DNA of 64,000 nucleotides from Theristus sp. LFF4_11 (lineage: Eukaryota > Nematoda > Chromadorea > Monhysterida > Xyalidae), in contig JASANC010002526.1 of NCBI GenBank assembly GCA_030248135.1, positions 23,333 through 87,332 of the forward strand, in the 5' to 3' direction. Shown in pieces: positions 15,601-28,025 of the stretch. Below the pieces are notes generated by a model. That model saw only the letters and a list, made by a program, of their open reading frames with translations, had not been told where the DNA came from and did no database searches. Numbering within the stretch: the first letter of the stretch is position 1; each line of letters begins with the position of its first letter. The position numbers were made by a program, and so were the translations under genes.

Positions 15601-18600
15601 ATCGCAGGCGCGTATCAGTTCTGTCCGTATTTCGCGTCGACGCGTTTGCTGATGCAGGACGCTCAACTGGTGCTGTGCCCGTATAATTATTTGATTGGTT
15701 CGTGCTCTTGCTGTTGTGCTCCGTCTCTGCCTGTGTCCAAAAGGCCCGTTTATACCTGACGTATGCAGACGTACGTCGACGTCGTCTGGTACAAACGGGC
15801 CTTTAAGTTGGATAAATGCGCTTGAAAATGAATCTGACACCATCGGCATGCGAAAGCCCATGCGAAACTTGGTGGTGGTGTGTAATGGCGGAACGTGGTG
15901 AATTTTTTGGATGGCGATGGATAAGGACGCATTTTTGGAGTTTTCAATGCAGGCAATGTTGATCAGGTGACGGCACCACTTTTTACAAAAAAATGGTCGA
16001 ACTGATCTGATGGATCTGACGTAAAACTGGTCAGCACATCAGCATTTTTCCTGTCCGTTCGTAATGCAGACCCACTGATCCGTCGCTCGATGGATCTGAG
16101 CGTCCGCGAGCACGTCGTCATCCTCGACGAGGCGCACAACATCGAGGACGTGTGTCGTGAGGCCGCCTCGTTCACGTTCACGCTGCGACAGACGGAGGAC
16201 GCGGCGCGCAGTCTGGCAACGCTCCGTTCGTGTTTCAGCAGCTGGTTTTTCGCAGTTTGTGTGCAAATGGAAGCTGTTGAGCATGGTGAACGAGGAAAGA
16301 CAGTGCGGTGATTGGGTGATTGGGGGTTTCACTGGTTGTGATTGTGATATTCCGAAATTTTTGTTCGCCTCCGGTTGATTCAGCCACTGTGAGAAAGGGG
16401 TCGCACTAGTTTTGCGTCGGCACATTTTTTTCATTCAACCACCGATAGAAACAGCGTTGGCTCGCTCGGACGCTGGATGCACTGGAACCCATTCAGTATT
16501 CTTAAGTTTCGCCTGCGGTTTTTCTGATTGGCTAATTCTGTTTTTCTAACTGCAGCTAATTTCCATGCCAGATCGGAATTTTTACTTTGAGTTTTGCAAC
16601 TCAAAATTTTTTTATAAAGTGGGGTGGATGGAAGGCCAAGTATTCTGCATTCAGGCGCTCAATTCGACGGTCTCTCGTTGGAGCTGCCGTCGTGGCTGCA
16701 ACGCGAGGACCGTGAGAAGTTCGCCACCTGTTACGATCAACTTCACCAGGCCGTTTATCGATTGGTGCTCTGGCTACGGGCGTTGGAGCACACGGAGCAT
16801 AAGATGAAACCGCAGGTCAGCGCGCAAAATCGATAAGTCAGCCAGTGTTTGGTGTCACAGCAGGACCAAACGTGACCGGAGACTGCAAAACGCAGACAAT
16901 TGTTCGTTTGTTTTTCATTTGCTAGCTCCAAAGTCGTTCGCCGATTTGGTGTCGGGGTGTATGGACAGTTGGGTGCCCTCACCACGAGAAAGGGACAGCA
17001 TCTCAGCCCTTTTCGGTTCTCCTTGTTTTCTACGATGACGTCAATATTCACGGATTTACAAAATCAGAAACTTCAGTTTAAGCACGTCTGTCCTTCGAAC
17101 ACAGACGAACGACGGTCTCTCGGTGTATTCGACCACCAGCAACCGTTCTCGCAGCCGACTCTCGAGCAGTCAGTTCGCCAACCGCTCGCAGCATTTCACC
17201 GCCGACGATCACGAGGCAGACAACGTTTGCGAGCCGCTGCAGGGCATCTGGGACGGCGTGGATGCGCACGCGACGATTGTCGCAATGGACGAACGTATGA
17301 GACCACCGTTGGCGCGGCCAGACATCGAACGGCTGACGGTTCGCTTCAGGTTTTTGTTTGTACTCGGGTTTGTTTTGTTTCCTTTTCCACTTTTTGAACT
17401 TGCGGTTTTGCCTGGTAGATGCAAACCGCGTTGTCCGGTGCGACAGACATCGAACAGACCTGCCCAAAATGTTTGAACTAGAAACAGGTGGCTTTGGTGA
17501 AACCATTTTTGGCAATTGTTTGTGTCCGTGCGGTTGATTCGTTGCTATTGTTCGTTTGTGGGCGATTAGGTTTGACACTTATTGAGGTTTCCTTTCGGAA
17601 TTTAGTGGTAATTTCGTTTTGGTTTTGCTAAGCAGTCAAGTGGCATTGTTTGCTGATGTTTTCGAAGTGTGCACATTGTCCATATGCAGATGCTGATTGG
17701 TTGCATTTGACAGTGTCGATCAATTGCTTTTTAGCTTTTTCTCATGTGATCTGCTCACGTAAGTGTTGATAAAAAAACCGTTGCTCGTTCCACAGAAGGC
17801 GATTGAGTTCGTGTCAGCTCGCAGCGATGACGCGCGCGCGTTGACGGACGAGCACGCGAACTCCAGCGAGCAACTGCCGAAGCCGCCGGCGTCCGCGATG
17901 CAGGCGCTCGAGGCGTGGCTGCAGTTCGCCGAGTTTTTCATTGGGAACGAAAATAAATACCAGTCAGTCAATTCAATAATTGTTTGGAATCTAGCGCGCT
18001 GATTGGCTGACCAATCAGCTAATGCCTTTGAAAGTTGTTGCTGAAAAGTTTTCGATAAAAAAACAAGATTGTTTGGAGGAAAAGCATGGACAAAAAAGAT
18101 AACGTTGTGCCCATGGAAGTTCAAGAGATTTTCACTTTACTCGTATGCTTGTGCTGGAACGAACAGACAGGCAAGCTCCTAGTTCGTTGGTCGACTGCTC
18201 GACCCAAGTCTGTTTGAACCTGATCAGACAATCTCAATCAATTTGTCATAAAACAAAGTGCAGTTTCATTGTTGTTTGATCGCGATTCATTTGCAGAATG
18301 TGCGTCACGCGTGAGCCAGCGGATGAGTCGCTGTTGAACTACGACCCGCGCACGGCAGCGGAACCGCAGCCCGCCTGGCTGGACCCGCGCGGGTCTCCAT
18401 TGACCGCGGGCACCTCTCGACGGTCGTACGATGTTGCGGCGAGACTGTGGTGTATGGACCCGTCCGTGGTCGGTTGCTGTATGAGAATTTCATGAAATTT
18501 GTTTTTTTTGTGAGCGTTGATTTGTGGCTACTTTGTGTAAGTGTTTCGGTTCGGGTCACTCAAAATTGCTCACATGATGTATACCGGACGAGTGGTTGGC

Positions 18601-21600
18601 TTCGGTAGAAGATTGCGATTTTCCCAATGATTATTTGTGTCTTGTTTGTTTGTGAGACAATGTGCGTCTTGAAAACTGGTATGACGCAAAGAAATTGGTC
18701 GTTTCGGTCAGCTTTTTTGATTCTCTTAATTTTCGAAGATCTCAAGGGATTGTTTTAAAAAAAAAATTGCGCCCAGACTCAAAATTTTTCTGCGCCTCCG
18801 GCGCAGGACGTAGACACTTTATCATTTGCTTGACAATGGCGATCACGAATTCATCGTTCGTTTTTTTAGATTGTTCAGTGTTTTGCTGATAACGGTTCGA
18901 TTGAATCTAAGAATATTTCTGTTGTTTTGACCTATCAGCGATCACTGTCCATCTAGCTCCTACGTAAGCTTTTTGTTCGCGTATTTATAAACATTTGCGT
19001 TTTTTAACACGTGAATAAATGTCATAGACAGCAAGTTACTATGGATGACATCCAAAAAATCGCAAGGTAAAATGCGTTCTCAGGGCCTAATTTTTTGAAA
19101 ATTTTCTTCGCTACGCGAAGACGTTACAATTTACTGTTTTTTTATTAAAATTGAGAGTCAACGCCGCTCTTTCCGAACGAAACACACAATAAACTTCAAA
19201 AATACAAATGTATTTGTATTTGAAATTGCGTTGCGCGTATAGAATGTGACACTAAATTTGCGAGAAAAATGTGGAGGTGGGGTCGACGTCGCGCAGCCAC
19301 CCGAGCCGGTACCAGCAAGAATTGTCCGGCGTGCACACCTCTGAAACTAACAGTTTTTATTTTTGTTGTTTAGTTAGTTTCTATAATTTTTTTCCACTTT
19401 TAGTAGAAAGTTGTCTAGCGTATTTGAATGCACCGCACTGTTCGGTCACCACATGAAAGCATAAGTATTTTTTTAAACACAAAGAGACCAGAAAAAATGT
19501 CAGCTGTGTATTTGAATATGAAACGCCCAATAGCAAGCCATCCTCCACTGAATTACGAAAACGTCACAGGCCTTCAAATCGGCCGTTTCGGACGCTCGCA
19601 CGGTTGCGCTGGCCTCCGGGACGCTTTGTCCAACGGAGACTTTCAAAAGCGAACTCGGTGTACCATTTGAGCGAGCCATCGAGGGTGCCCACGTTGTGCC
19701 GCACGCGCACGTGTTCGCGGCTGCACTTGGATCGGTTCGTGGATGATGTTTGGGAGTTTTTTGCTGTTGTGAGCCGAATTAAAGTGGTTTAACGTTATCG
19801 TCAGCACTTCTCCGTTACCACCATAACTTTCACCCGTGGAATCGACAACTCAAATCAAGTTTCCTTGATTTCAACAGTTGACACGATCTTCTCGTAGCCT
19901 TTCGGATGACACCTACGGAATTTTCTTGCTAGTAATCTCAGTTTTTTTAGGTTCTTCTACTCAATGCGCGTGCAGACGCAGAAAGGAAACTGGTTTAAAA
20001 TCTTTATGTGACAAGTAAAATCGCCTCTCGGTCCTATTTAGGGCACTCGGGTCATTTCGCCAATTTTGAACTGCCGCATCTGCTTGAAACTGCTTGCCTG
20101 TCTGATGTGTCTCGGGACCAAAATCATAGATGTGGTTTTCTGTTTGGTTGAAGAGTGCATGTAATCAGTTTCGATCTGATTATCGTTTAAAGCTGAAATG
20201 CCCCTCTCCCCGGCGCCATCATTCTGCCCTCCCCCCTTGCCATTTCAGGGTCCAACGCAGACGCCACTGCGCGCCACGTACACCGAGACGAACAAGGACT
20301 CGTTCAAATACGAACTCGGCCGCCTGCTGTGGCACGTCTGCAGCGTCGTGCCCGGCGGCGTGCTCTGCTTCTTTCCGTCGTATCGTGTCTTGAACACGAT
20401 CACGGAATATTGGAGGCGTGACGGCACTATCTGGGACGCCATTGGCCGCATCAAGGTTTCATGGGTTTTCTTCTGTGTCGTTTTGATATCTAACTGTTCG
20501 ATGTTTTTTCTGTTTTTTTCAAGAACCTCAACTTGTGTCTTAGCGTTTGATTCTAAGTGGGAATATCGATTGGAAAAGTGACCGCCAATAAGATTGCCGT
20601 GAACTTTAGTGTTTGTGCAGGCAAACGAATGATCGTTTTTGCTTTATGCTCAACCCAAACAGTGTGGTTTTGTTGCTGTGAAAACGTTTGTAGTTGTTGC
20701 GGCTTTGTTGTTTATCTCAAGTGGTTCAAGAGGGTGTGGCCCTTTTTTGATGGAATCTTACAACTTGGTTGATTTCATGGCTACTGGTTTGATAAGCAAC
20801 GTCGTCATAAACACCAAAATTCAAATTGCTTATAATTTAGCGTTCGGCTGTAAAATGCGTTTTTTTCAAAAAAATTCACCAAAAAAAACGCTTGCAGCTG
20901 ATCGTGGAGGAGCCTCGCAGCGGCGCCGAACTGAACGCCGTCATGGACACGTACAATCGTGCCGTCTGTGAGCCGGAGTTCTTTGAGCGTCATCTCACCG
21001 GCGCGCTGCTGCTGGCGATTTGCCGCGGCAAAGTCTCGGAGGGCATGGACTTCACGGACGAGTACGCGCGCGCTGTCATTACCGTAGGAATACCGTATCC
21101 GAATCTGAAGGACATGCAGGTTTGCTGTTGTTTGAACTTCGAATCATTGTTAAGTTTCGCTGCAGTATCATCCTGGCTGTTTGCATCTTATAGCCGGACT
21201 GGAAAATTTTGGTTATTAGCTGATTGGCTGGTGCTTGGCCCTTAATCAGGCTCAAGCACCAGCCAATCAGCAAGCGACGTCACGTGCATAAAATAACATC
21301 CTTTTGTGATGCACACAACACCCAGACTTTTAGTTTGTTCGGATGCGATTTCAGCATAAGATCCTGAAAACTGAAGACAGATTACACCTTACCTGTTTTC
21401 TGAGTGGTTGGTTTTATAAATAATTAATTATTCTGGTTTCACCCCCTGTTGTCGCCAAAGGTCCACCAGAAACGCCAATGGAACGACCGCATGAACGTGC
21501 AGTACGCGAAAGAGGGTCTGTCGACAGTGTCACGGAGTCGTCGGTTGTTGTCGGGCAACCGTTGGTACGAGGTGCAGGCGTTCAGGGCGCTCAATCAGGC

Positions 21601-22892
21601 GCTGGGACGGTGCATCAGGCACAGCAACGATTGGGGCGCTCTGATCATGGTGGATGAGCGGTGCGATGTGGTTTGGCGCATTGCTGGTTGCTTGTGGCGG
21701 CTTTTTCGTTCTGCTGTTGCAAGATTCTGACATACTTCTCTTGTCTTTTTCTTACAAGACCGAGGGTAAGGAGATAGACACGAGATACGAGATAAGCACT
21801 GTCCTTTTATGAACCGACGTAATTAAGTTGCCGAAATGATAATTGTTCGCAAACGCATAGAAAACTTCTTTTTTACCTTTAGTGTTTTTTTAAAGCTTTC
21901 TTTTTACAGATTTGTGGAGCGCTTTTCGGACAACAGTCGCGTTGAACAGGACGTGTCGAAGTGGATTCGTCAGGTGAGGCGAAAATTACAGTCGAAACTC
22001 GAAACAAACAGTTCACTTGAATTTTATAGTTTAATAATAAATCCGTTGGACCGGTTTGCGGATTTCCGGCGTTTCATTTGTCCGTGTTTCATTTCGGTAA
22101 GAGATGCAGGCAGGCATCATCAGAAAATGTTGCAACTTCGAGTGGGATTCGAACCCACTACTCAGACGCCTTGGACCGCTTGACCACCGACGACTTCCAT
22201 CCCAAGTCGTCACCGGCAAGCGTTGTCTTTCAGATCGTCCGTCCGTACAGTGACTTCGGTCAGTTCGCGCGTAGCCTGACCGAGTTCGTGCAACGGATGC
22301 ACCGCGATGCGCCGCCGCAAGCGCAACAGCAACCGAAAACAGTGCCTCTGGTTGACGCAGACGCAACAATTGCCGCGAAACAAGCGAAACACGCTGGCAG
22401 GCCAGTGAAGAAACAGAAGAAAGCGCTGTATCCGCTGTTTCACGGCTTGCGTGAGTGACTGGTTTTCGTGTTTTGCTCTCTGTGGGAGATTATGCAAGAA
22501 GATACGGGTGAATTGAGTCCGAGTGTTATTTTTTTGGTAAACAGCCGTTTTTTTTGAAAGGTTATTGAACTGTTTTGGCTGCAAGTGTGGTCACAAGCCA
22601 GCCGAAGCGTCATGGGTCGCTGGATGGAAGAATGGAAGACAACTCGGTGATTGGCTGTATTTGAAGCAGAGACCAGAAGCAGCTATTCTGCTTTGTCAGA
22701 TGAGAATTGAACACGTTATCAACCGGTGATGTGGATGTGAAAAATCACAATATTAAAAACACAATTAAGAAACACATTTTCCGATTTACAGCGAAAGCCA
22801 ACTGCCATGGATCGCCCGGGACGTCGCCGATGAAACAGAAGCAAACGCCAAAGTCGTTCGGTCGCAAACGTCGGCGCACTCCAATGGATTGA
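12644..22892 (+). CDS. dog-1: FANCJ/BRIP1 (DOG-1) family DNA helicase
   Basis: This is a superfamily-2 5'-3' helicase of the FANCJ/BRIP1 group, which unwinds G-quadruplex and crosslink-associated DNA in the nucleus. Exons are 12644-12886, 13021-13132, 13333-13485, 13605-13772, 13930-14027, 14097-14185, 14392-14476, 14790-14918, 15107-15329, 15608-15697, 16070-16225, 16655-16815, 17105-17338, 17796-17962, 18297-18468, 19570-19734, 20249-20455, 20898-21119, 21461-21660, 21910-21973, 22234-22450 and 22792-22892. Every phase agrees and gives 1151 residues. Motifs in order: SPTGSGKT (about 96-103), [21 protein letters not shown] (DEAH 483-486), [25 protein letters not shown] and [16 protein letters not shown]. 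The C-terminus ends in a basic GRKRRRTP segment. Fe-S ligands include Cys336, Cys351 and Cys439, but Trp361 occupies the third site. The start is the first in-frame ATG. Exon 13's left edge is the least certain junction. Confidence 0.93.
15740..15805. repeat. Palindromic element with ACGTACGT core, copy 1
   Basis: An inverted repeat starts AAGGCCCGTTTATACC and ends GGTACAAACGGGCCTTTA, with GCAGACGTACGTCGACGTCG between. It lies in a FANCJ intron just after the donor at 15698. A longer relative with the same ends lies at 42549-42693. Confidence 0.7.
21219..21271. repeat. Perfect 19-bp inverted repeat built on the GCTGATTGGCT motif
   Basis: GCTGATTGGCTGGTGCTTG (21219-21237) is repeated exactly in inverse at 21253-21271, with a 15-base spacer. 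It lies in the FANCJ intron after exon 18 and would form a strong hairpin in RNA or single-stranded DNA. The half-site occurs singly in many other introns of the window. Confidence 0.8.
22126..22200 (-). repeat. tRNA-derived SINE-like sequence
   Basis: On the minus strand, A-box TGGTCAAGCGGTCCAAGG precedes B-box GGTTCGAATCC, 13 bases apart in the inner spacing. Flanking bases pair as a T arm (GAGTGGG with CCCACT). The anticodon region is too short for a normal tRNA, pointing to a tRNA-derived SINE. It lies in the FANCJ intron just before exon 22234-22450. Confidence 0.6.
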
Positions 22893-23998
22893 TTCTGAAT
22901 AGTTTTTGATTTGGTTCTTTCTGTGAAACACCCGGCTGGGTTTTGTCCGAATTCTGCTTTTTTTCGAGCGTTGTCTTGACGCTTGTGATACTCATCGAAA
23001 GCGGTGCTGTGAAAAAAAATGCCTTTTCCACATTTTTTTGAGCTACAAACCCTTCTGCAAACAGTTGGAAGATTCTGCATTTTTTTGTGCAGTTCCAGAG
23101 ACATTGCTGTATGTTGACAGTTTGCATTTTTTTCCATTTTGTCGGTTACGATCCAAAATCAATGGTCCAAGAGACAATTTGTTCCAGTAAAATAAAAAAT
23201 AATTCCAATGTCATATCGCGAGATTTTTATGGGCGTTCAATAGCTTGCAATTCCAATAATGTTCTCACAAAAGTTTAGCTGAAGCTTTTGAGGGCTCTCC
23301 ATACTTGTTGCTCTATCCCTTCCGTGCCTTCATAATAATAGACTGTCAGAAAAAGTGACAGAAAAATGGGAAAATTCGCGCAAAAAAAGTCGAGAAGTTT
23401 TTTTTGACACTGGTTTCTGTGACAGTGGATACACGGAAACGAAAGGAGAAACTTTAGATCATTTGATATTTTTGCTCATGTTTTGCATCTTGAGGCCATC
23501 AAACAAAGGCGCAATTTTTGTGCGAGCTTTTTTGCCGCATGGCTGTTTCTTGGTTTGATTCTCCTTTCGAATTGATGCTCCACACGTCATGTCAGCTGGC
23601 ATTTTGGTGTTTTTATGGCTGTTTGGCGTTTGCCTTCTTGACAACGATGGCTAAGTTTGTATCACTGTCATCTTGCTTCGCCATATGAACAAACAAACAC
23701 ATGAAAGAAACGCGATGAAGAATGCGATGAAATTCGTCTTTTCGAAATTGATGCAACCATTGCGTGTTTAACGCTATTTTACCATCTTGCTTGTTTAGTT
23801 TTTGGATTCAACCAACCATTATGACCAGGCGCTTTGAACTTTTGAACCATGTCGAGCAATCTGATGTTCTTGAAAGCGATTGTTTGCGATAAACTTTTTG
23901 TCGTCGTTTTAGCGCCATCAATTCAAACTAATCGCCGAACAGAAATTAAAGTTTACACACAATAAAATAAAATAAACATTAAAAAATAGAAACAACAA
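22893..23998. other. Intergenic region between FANCJ and the serpin
   Basis: The first part is the FANCJ 3' region, with AATAAA-like signals near 23190. The rest is AT-rich, with short frames showing no family features. No repeat with clear ends was seen. The FANCJ and serpin genes lie on the same strand about 1.1-1.4 kb apart, too far for a typical nematode operon spacing. Confidence 0.5.
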
Positions 23999-26900
23999 AT
24001 GTCGGCCAACAGTCAGGCGGATATCAACTCAATAGGGGCCAGTTTCAGGAACCCACAAAACCCCCGGTGTTTTTCAGTAACATTTCAGCTGAACCGATCC
24101 CCCTGCAATTTCAGATCGTTTTTTTATTTTCGACCAGCTTACTGGTCGACCCAACTAGATGCAACCAATCAGCGTGCTGCATCCACCGTGTACCAAAACA
24201 AGGGACACGGTGGATTTCACGCGCGTGTCAAATAGTCTCCCCCCAGTGCCAGAAAAGCCGGTTCAGCCGCAAAATCGACGCCATTCTTGGCGAAACGGGC
24301 GGCTTCCCGAAACTGACCGCTCATCTCCGCAGACCGTCGTCGCGGTCCGCGGTCCCGACTGCGCCCGCGGTACGACGACGAGCGACCGCTGAAGCGGCTG
24401 CTACGCTCGCAGACGGATTTCTCGCTGGAGCTGTTCCGCTGCTGCTCGAACTCGGCCGACGCGCAGAACGCGTTCATCTCGCCGATCTCCATTTCGCTGG
24501 CGCTCGCGATGACGCTCGCTGGCACCGCCGGCAACACGGCCGCGCAGATATCGGACGTCGTCTTTGGCGGTAGGAAACGTTGCGGGGCTATGTGTGTTTT
24601 CTGGTGAACTTTGGGCGGACACGTTTTGGGCTATGTTTTCGGGTGAATTTTGGGGTAAAAGTGTTGGGGCCATGTTTTGGGGTAAACTAGGGGCTAACTT
24701 TTGAGCAATGTTTTGGGCCCAAATGTTTTTTGCCCCGGGGCAAACTTTACGGGTAACTTTATGCGCCATATTTGGGGTAACTTGTTAGAGTTACACTGAC
24801 CAAGATGTTCAAACAAAGTTTAGCATGTTGTTGAGTTGCTCACAGCACTGGCAGGGTAACGCGACAAAATGTAACACTTGCTGCTGAATTGTCAGTTCTT
24901 TGTCTGTTAGTGTGCCATATCGGTTTGTTATTCAGATCAGAAGAAAACCTCCCACTAAATAAATGACTGTGACTCTATCGTGCGCAACGCTTGTTCTTGC
25001 ACTACGTTTGAATTCAAACGAACCATGAAACAAATTGCAAAATCTTCCATCTCCATTTAAAAAAACGCCATATTCAATTTCACCATCCAAATCGTTTCCC
25101 CTCCACCGGCAGGCATGTCGTACCGCGAAGTGAACGAAACAATGGAGCAGCTCCTGCGTCAACTGCAGCCGGGCGCAGCGCTCAGTGCGATCGACATGCT
25201 TAGTCCGGTGCGAATTCGACGGACGAATTACGAGCTGCATGTGGCCAACCGAGTGTACAGCCATGAGAAGTTCACGTTGAATGTGGACTTTGTACGGCGC
25301 ATGCGACAGTACTACAAGTCGGAGTTGAGACAGGTTGGCTGGAGAGAACTGCGCAATTTGTGTTCGCATTCGCAATAATGGTGAAAAGTGAACACTTTTT
25401 GTTGACCAAAATGGTCGACTCTCTATATTCAGTTGACTTACAGTTTACTGTACTGATGTGTTTTTTCGTTTGTCGTTTTGTAATGCCTATCTCAGGTTGC
25501 CATGATTGAGGCTTTTGTCCTCCTCCAACAGCCGTTTTAGTAGATTTGAAATAGTTTGATGACGATTTTAAAACTTACGGTGTGTCGAAGACCAGTCTAC
25601 ACATTCAACCAGGCGAAAAAACACCTCCATGAACAGTCTCAACTATAAAAAAGTCCAGCACCAAGTTTCCAGGTTGACTTCGAATCGGCGAATCGCAAAA
25701 CGCTGACGGCCGAAATCAACAACTGGGTGAAGGAGCAGACGCGCAACTGTATTTCAAACTTGCTGGACACGGATTCGGTTGATGAGAACAGTCGCTTAGT
25801 GTTGATCAACACCGTCTACTTCAAGGCATTCTGGCAGTACCCGTTCGATCGCCACTGCACGAAACGACGGCAGTTTTATTGCAACTCGAAAACTGTCATT
25901 CAAGTTGGTGGTGTTTTTGTGGTTTTGCTGTTTGGTTTGAATTGGGGTTAAATTCAACGCTCTTTTGCGCAGGAGTCAAATTCAAATAATCGAGTCCGTT
26001 ATTTTTAGTTCCGAGTTTCCGGAGAAAATCAATTTTCAAGGTCTTAGTTTGTCAATTTCAATGGGCTGCAAAACAGGTGTCTAATCAGAGCTCTACTGAA
26101 CACAAAAAAATGCAAAGAGCATTTACCAGCATTTGTTACCCATTAAGTTCCTTCAAGTTCCCTTGAACGCCTTCATAATCCAGCTGAGTCAGCCAATCAG
26201 CGCGTAGCATTATTTCGTTCAAATTTGTGCAACTTCCACCACAGACGGACATGATGCACCAAAGCGCCCGCCTGCTCTACGTCGAGGACGCCACAGTGCA
26301 GGTGCTCGGCCTACCGTACCGCCACGCGAACGACCTCTGCATGTTCGTGGTGTTGCCGAAAGTGCGCCATGATCTCGCGCATTTCGAGCAGAGCTTGAGC
26401 ACCGCTAGACTGTTGAAGTTCATGTTGACGGCTAGACCGACGTTGGTGGAGGTCGGTGGGATTGGCGGGTAGGAGATTCAAATGTTATGGGTCACAGTTT
26501 GAAAGTCTTACATTCTGTCAATGTAGCGTAATGGCCGTGTAAATCATTTCGGATCTGACCTGGCAGTTGGCCCGTCAAATGGCGACGTGATAAAATTGTA
26601 TAACCAATTGGCGTGACTATACTGAGGATAATTGCGGGGAATTTTGTTAGATAGGCACTGGGTCTATAATTCCCACAGAGAGATAGATCTCTTGCACATC
26701 TGCAAAAAAATAACATGCGATGTTTCACACAGTCTCAGAAATACACCCTTCCGTCACACGTGGCGTGAATCGTTGCCTCCTGTCTTCTCAGCAGTAAAAC
26801 CACTTGAAAAACTTCTGGCGACGATTCTCAGCGAATCAGCAAATCAGCAGTGTTAAAAAATCAGCAAATCAGCAGTATCAAGAAATCAGCAAATCAGCTG

Positions 26901-27865
26901 TTGATCCTGGTTCACACAAATAATACAGAACAAAAATTTTTAAAACTCTCAGGTAGCACTGCCTAAATTCGCACTCACGGACAGCGTCTCCTTCTGTTCG
27001 CCGTTTTACGCGCTCGGCCTCACGGACATGTTCAGCGCAAAGGCGGCTGACTTCAGCACGCTCGCGAACGTGAAACCGGGCGAGCTGTACCTCACCGCGG
27101 TCGTTCACAAAGCCTATGTGGAGGTATCATCGTGCATTCCATCCAGCCGTTTGAATTCGCGAACCGCAGGAACTGCAAGAACAGCGTGTGACACGGAGAC
27201 CTTTACAAAAAGAACAAACGCTGAAAAAAATTGAGTAAAAATCAATGAGAGAACAAATCGTATTATCGAGTTTATGTGGTTGTTATAAAGTTGATTGGCT
27301 GTTGTGGAGGAGTTTTGTGTGCTGATTGGTTGCTCAAAGCGTTGCTGAAATTCGCACGACCACTGAGAATAGCACCTGAACCGCGTACTCAGCAATTTGT
27401 TGAGTAGTTTTGGCAGACCAAAAGTTACTCAGCAAATTGCTGTTGAGTGAACTGTTGAGTTAGTTTTTTTCAGTAATACTATAAAAATGACACTTGATCA
27501 GGTCAACTGTTTTGCTCAACCAACACGTCACCGTTTTCTCAACTATACACTGGTTACTAAAAACAAGTATTTTTCGCAAATTTTCGGTTGGTTGCTCAAT
27601 TCGCCACACGCTAATTAGTTCATAGTCGAGGTCATACACAGCCAATCAGCGTGTAAGTAACATAAAAATACTGCAGATAAACGAGGAAGGCACCGTGGCG
27701 GCGGCTGCAACGTCCGAGTCAATCGATTTTTTTGAAGATCAAGGCGAAACGACGTGCGGAGCGCGTTTTATCGCTGAACATCCGTTTTTGGTGGTTGTCG
27801 GCCAGCGAAACCCGGATCAACCGACGATTCTTTTCATTGGCCACGTTTTTAGACCGCGAAATTGA
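23999..27865 (+). CDS. Serpin, inhibitory type (5' end uncertain)
   Basis: Secure exons are 24333-24569, 25113-25333, 25673-25903, 26245-26451, 26953-27123 and 27677-27865, with matching phases. Serpin landmarks are DFSLELFRCCSN, NAFISPISISLALAMTLAGT, NYELHVANRVY, NTVYFKAFWQYPFD, LPKFALTDSVSF and VVHKAYVE-INEEGTVAAAATS. The hinge EEGTVAAAAT, small residues from P15 to P9, is that of an inhibitor which inserts its loop. By canonical counting the scissile bond would follow the second Phe of DFFED, suggesting a chymotrypsin-like target; this is inference and the loop is a few residues longer than usual. An Arg-rich segment precedes the fold, and an acceptor at 24413 would remove it. A possible first exon is 23999-24041 (MSANSQADINSIGA), which fits in phase. 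No signal peptide is evident, as in many nematode serpins that stay inside cells. AATAAA follows at 28020. Confidence 0.87.
24575..24790. repeat. Degenerate G-rich tandem repeat in serpin intron 1
   Basis: About ten loosely spaced copies of words such as GTTTTGGGGC and AATTTTGGGGTAA, roughly 20-30 bases apart, follow the first serpin donor. It looks like a diverged minisatellite. No inverted ends or coding potential were seen. Confidence 0.5.
26829..26900. repeat. Short tandem repeat of AAATCAGC units
   Basis: Words AATCAGCAAATCAGCAG recur three times within about 70 bases, just before the acceptor of the serpin exon at 26953. It is a local tandem expansion in the intron. Confidence 0.6.
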
Positions 27866-28019
27866 TTTGATCAATTGCATCTGAATGGAGAACGTTGATT
27901 GGCTGGGTACATAGCCAATCAACATGTCAGTAGTTTTTTTAATTTCAACAGATTTCTTGATTCTCAGCATTCGTTTGCTCCATGAGAAATATGACGACGT
28001 ATTCAAATCATGCTTTCGG

Positions 28020-28025
28020 AATAAA
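28020..28025 (+). terminator. Probable poly(A) signal of the serpin
   Basis: AATAAA lies about 155 bases after the serpin stop codon, a suitable distance for 3' end formation. The call rests on motif and position only. Confidence 0.5.

Noticed and set aside
17418..17476. A possible extra FANCJ exon ([13 protein letters not shown])
   Set aside because: No donor gives a phase compatible with the next secure exon at 17796; the direct junction from 17338 fits.
24217..24537. Minus-strand frame resembling an SR-rich protein opposite the first serpin exon
   Set aside because: It is the antisense of the Arg-rich and serpin-fold coding sequence; the plus-strand frame matches the serpin family and splices in phase.
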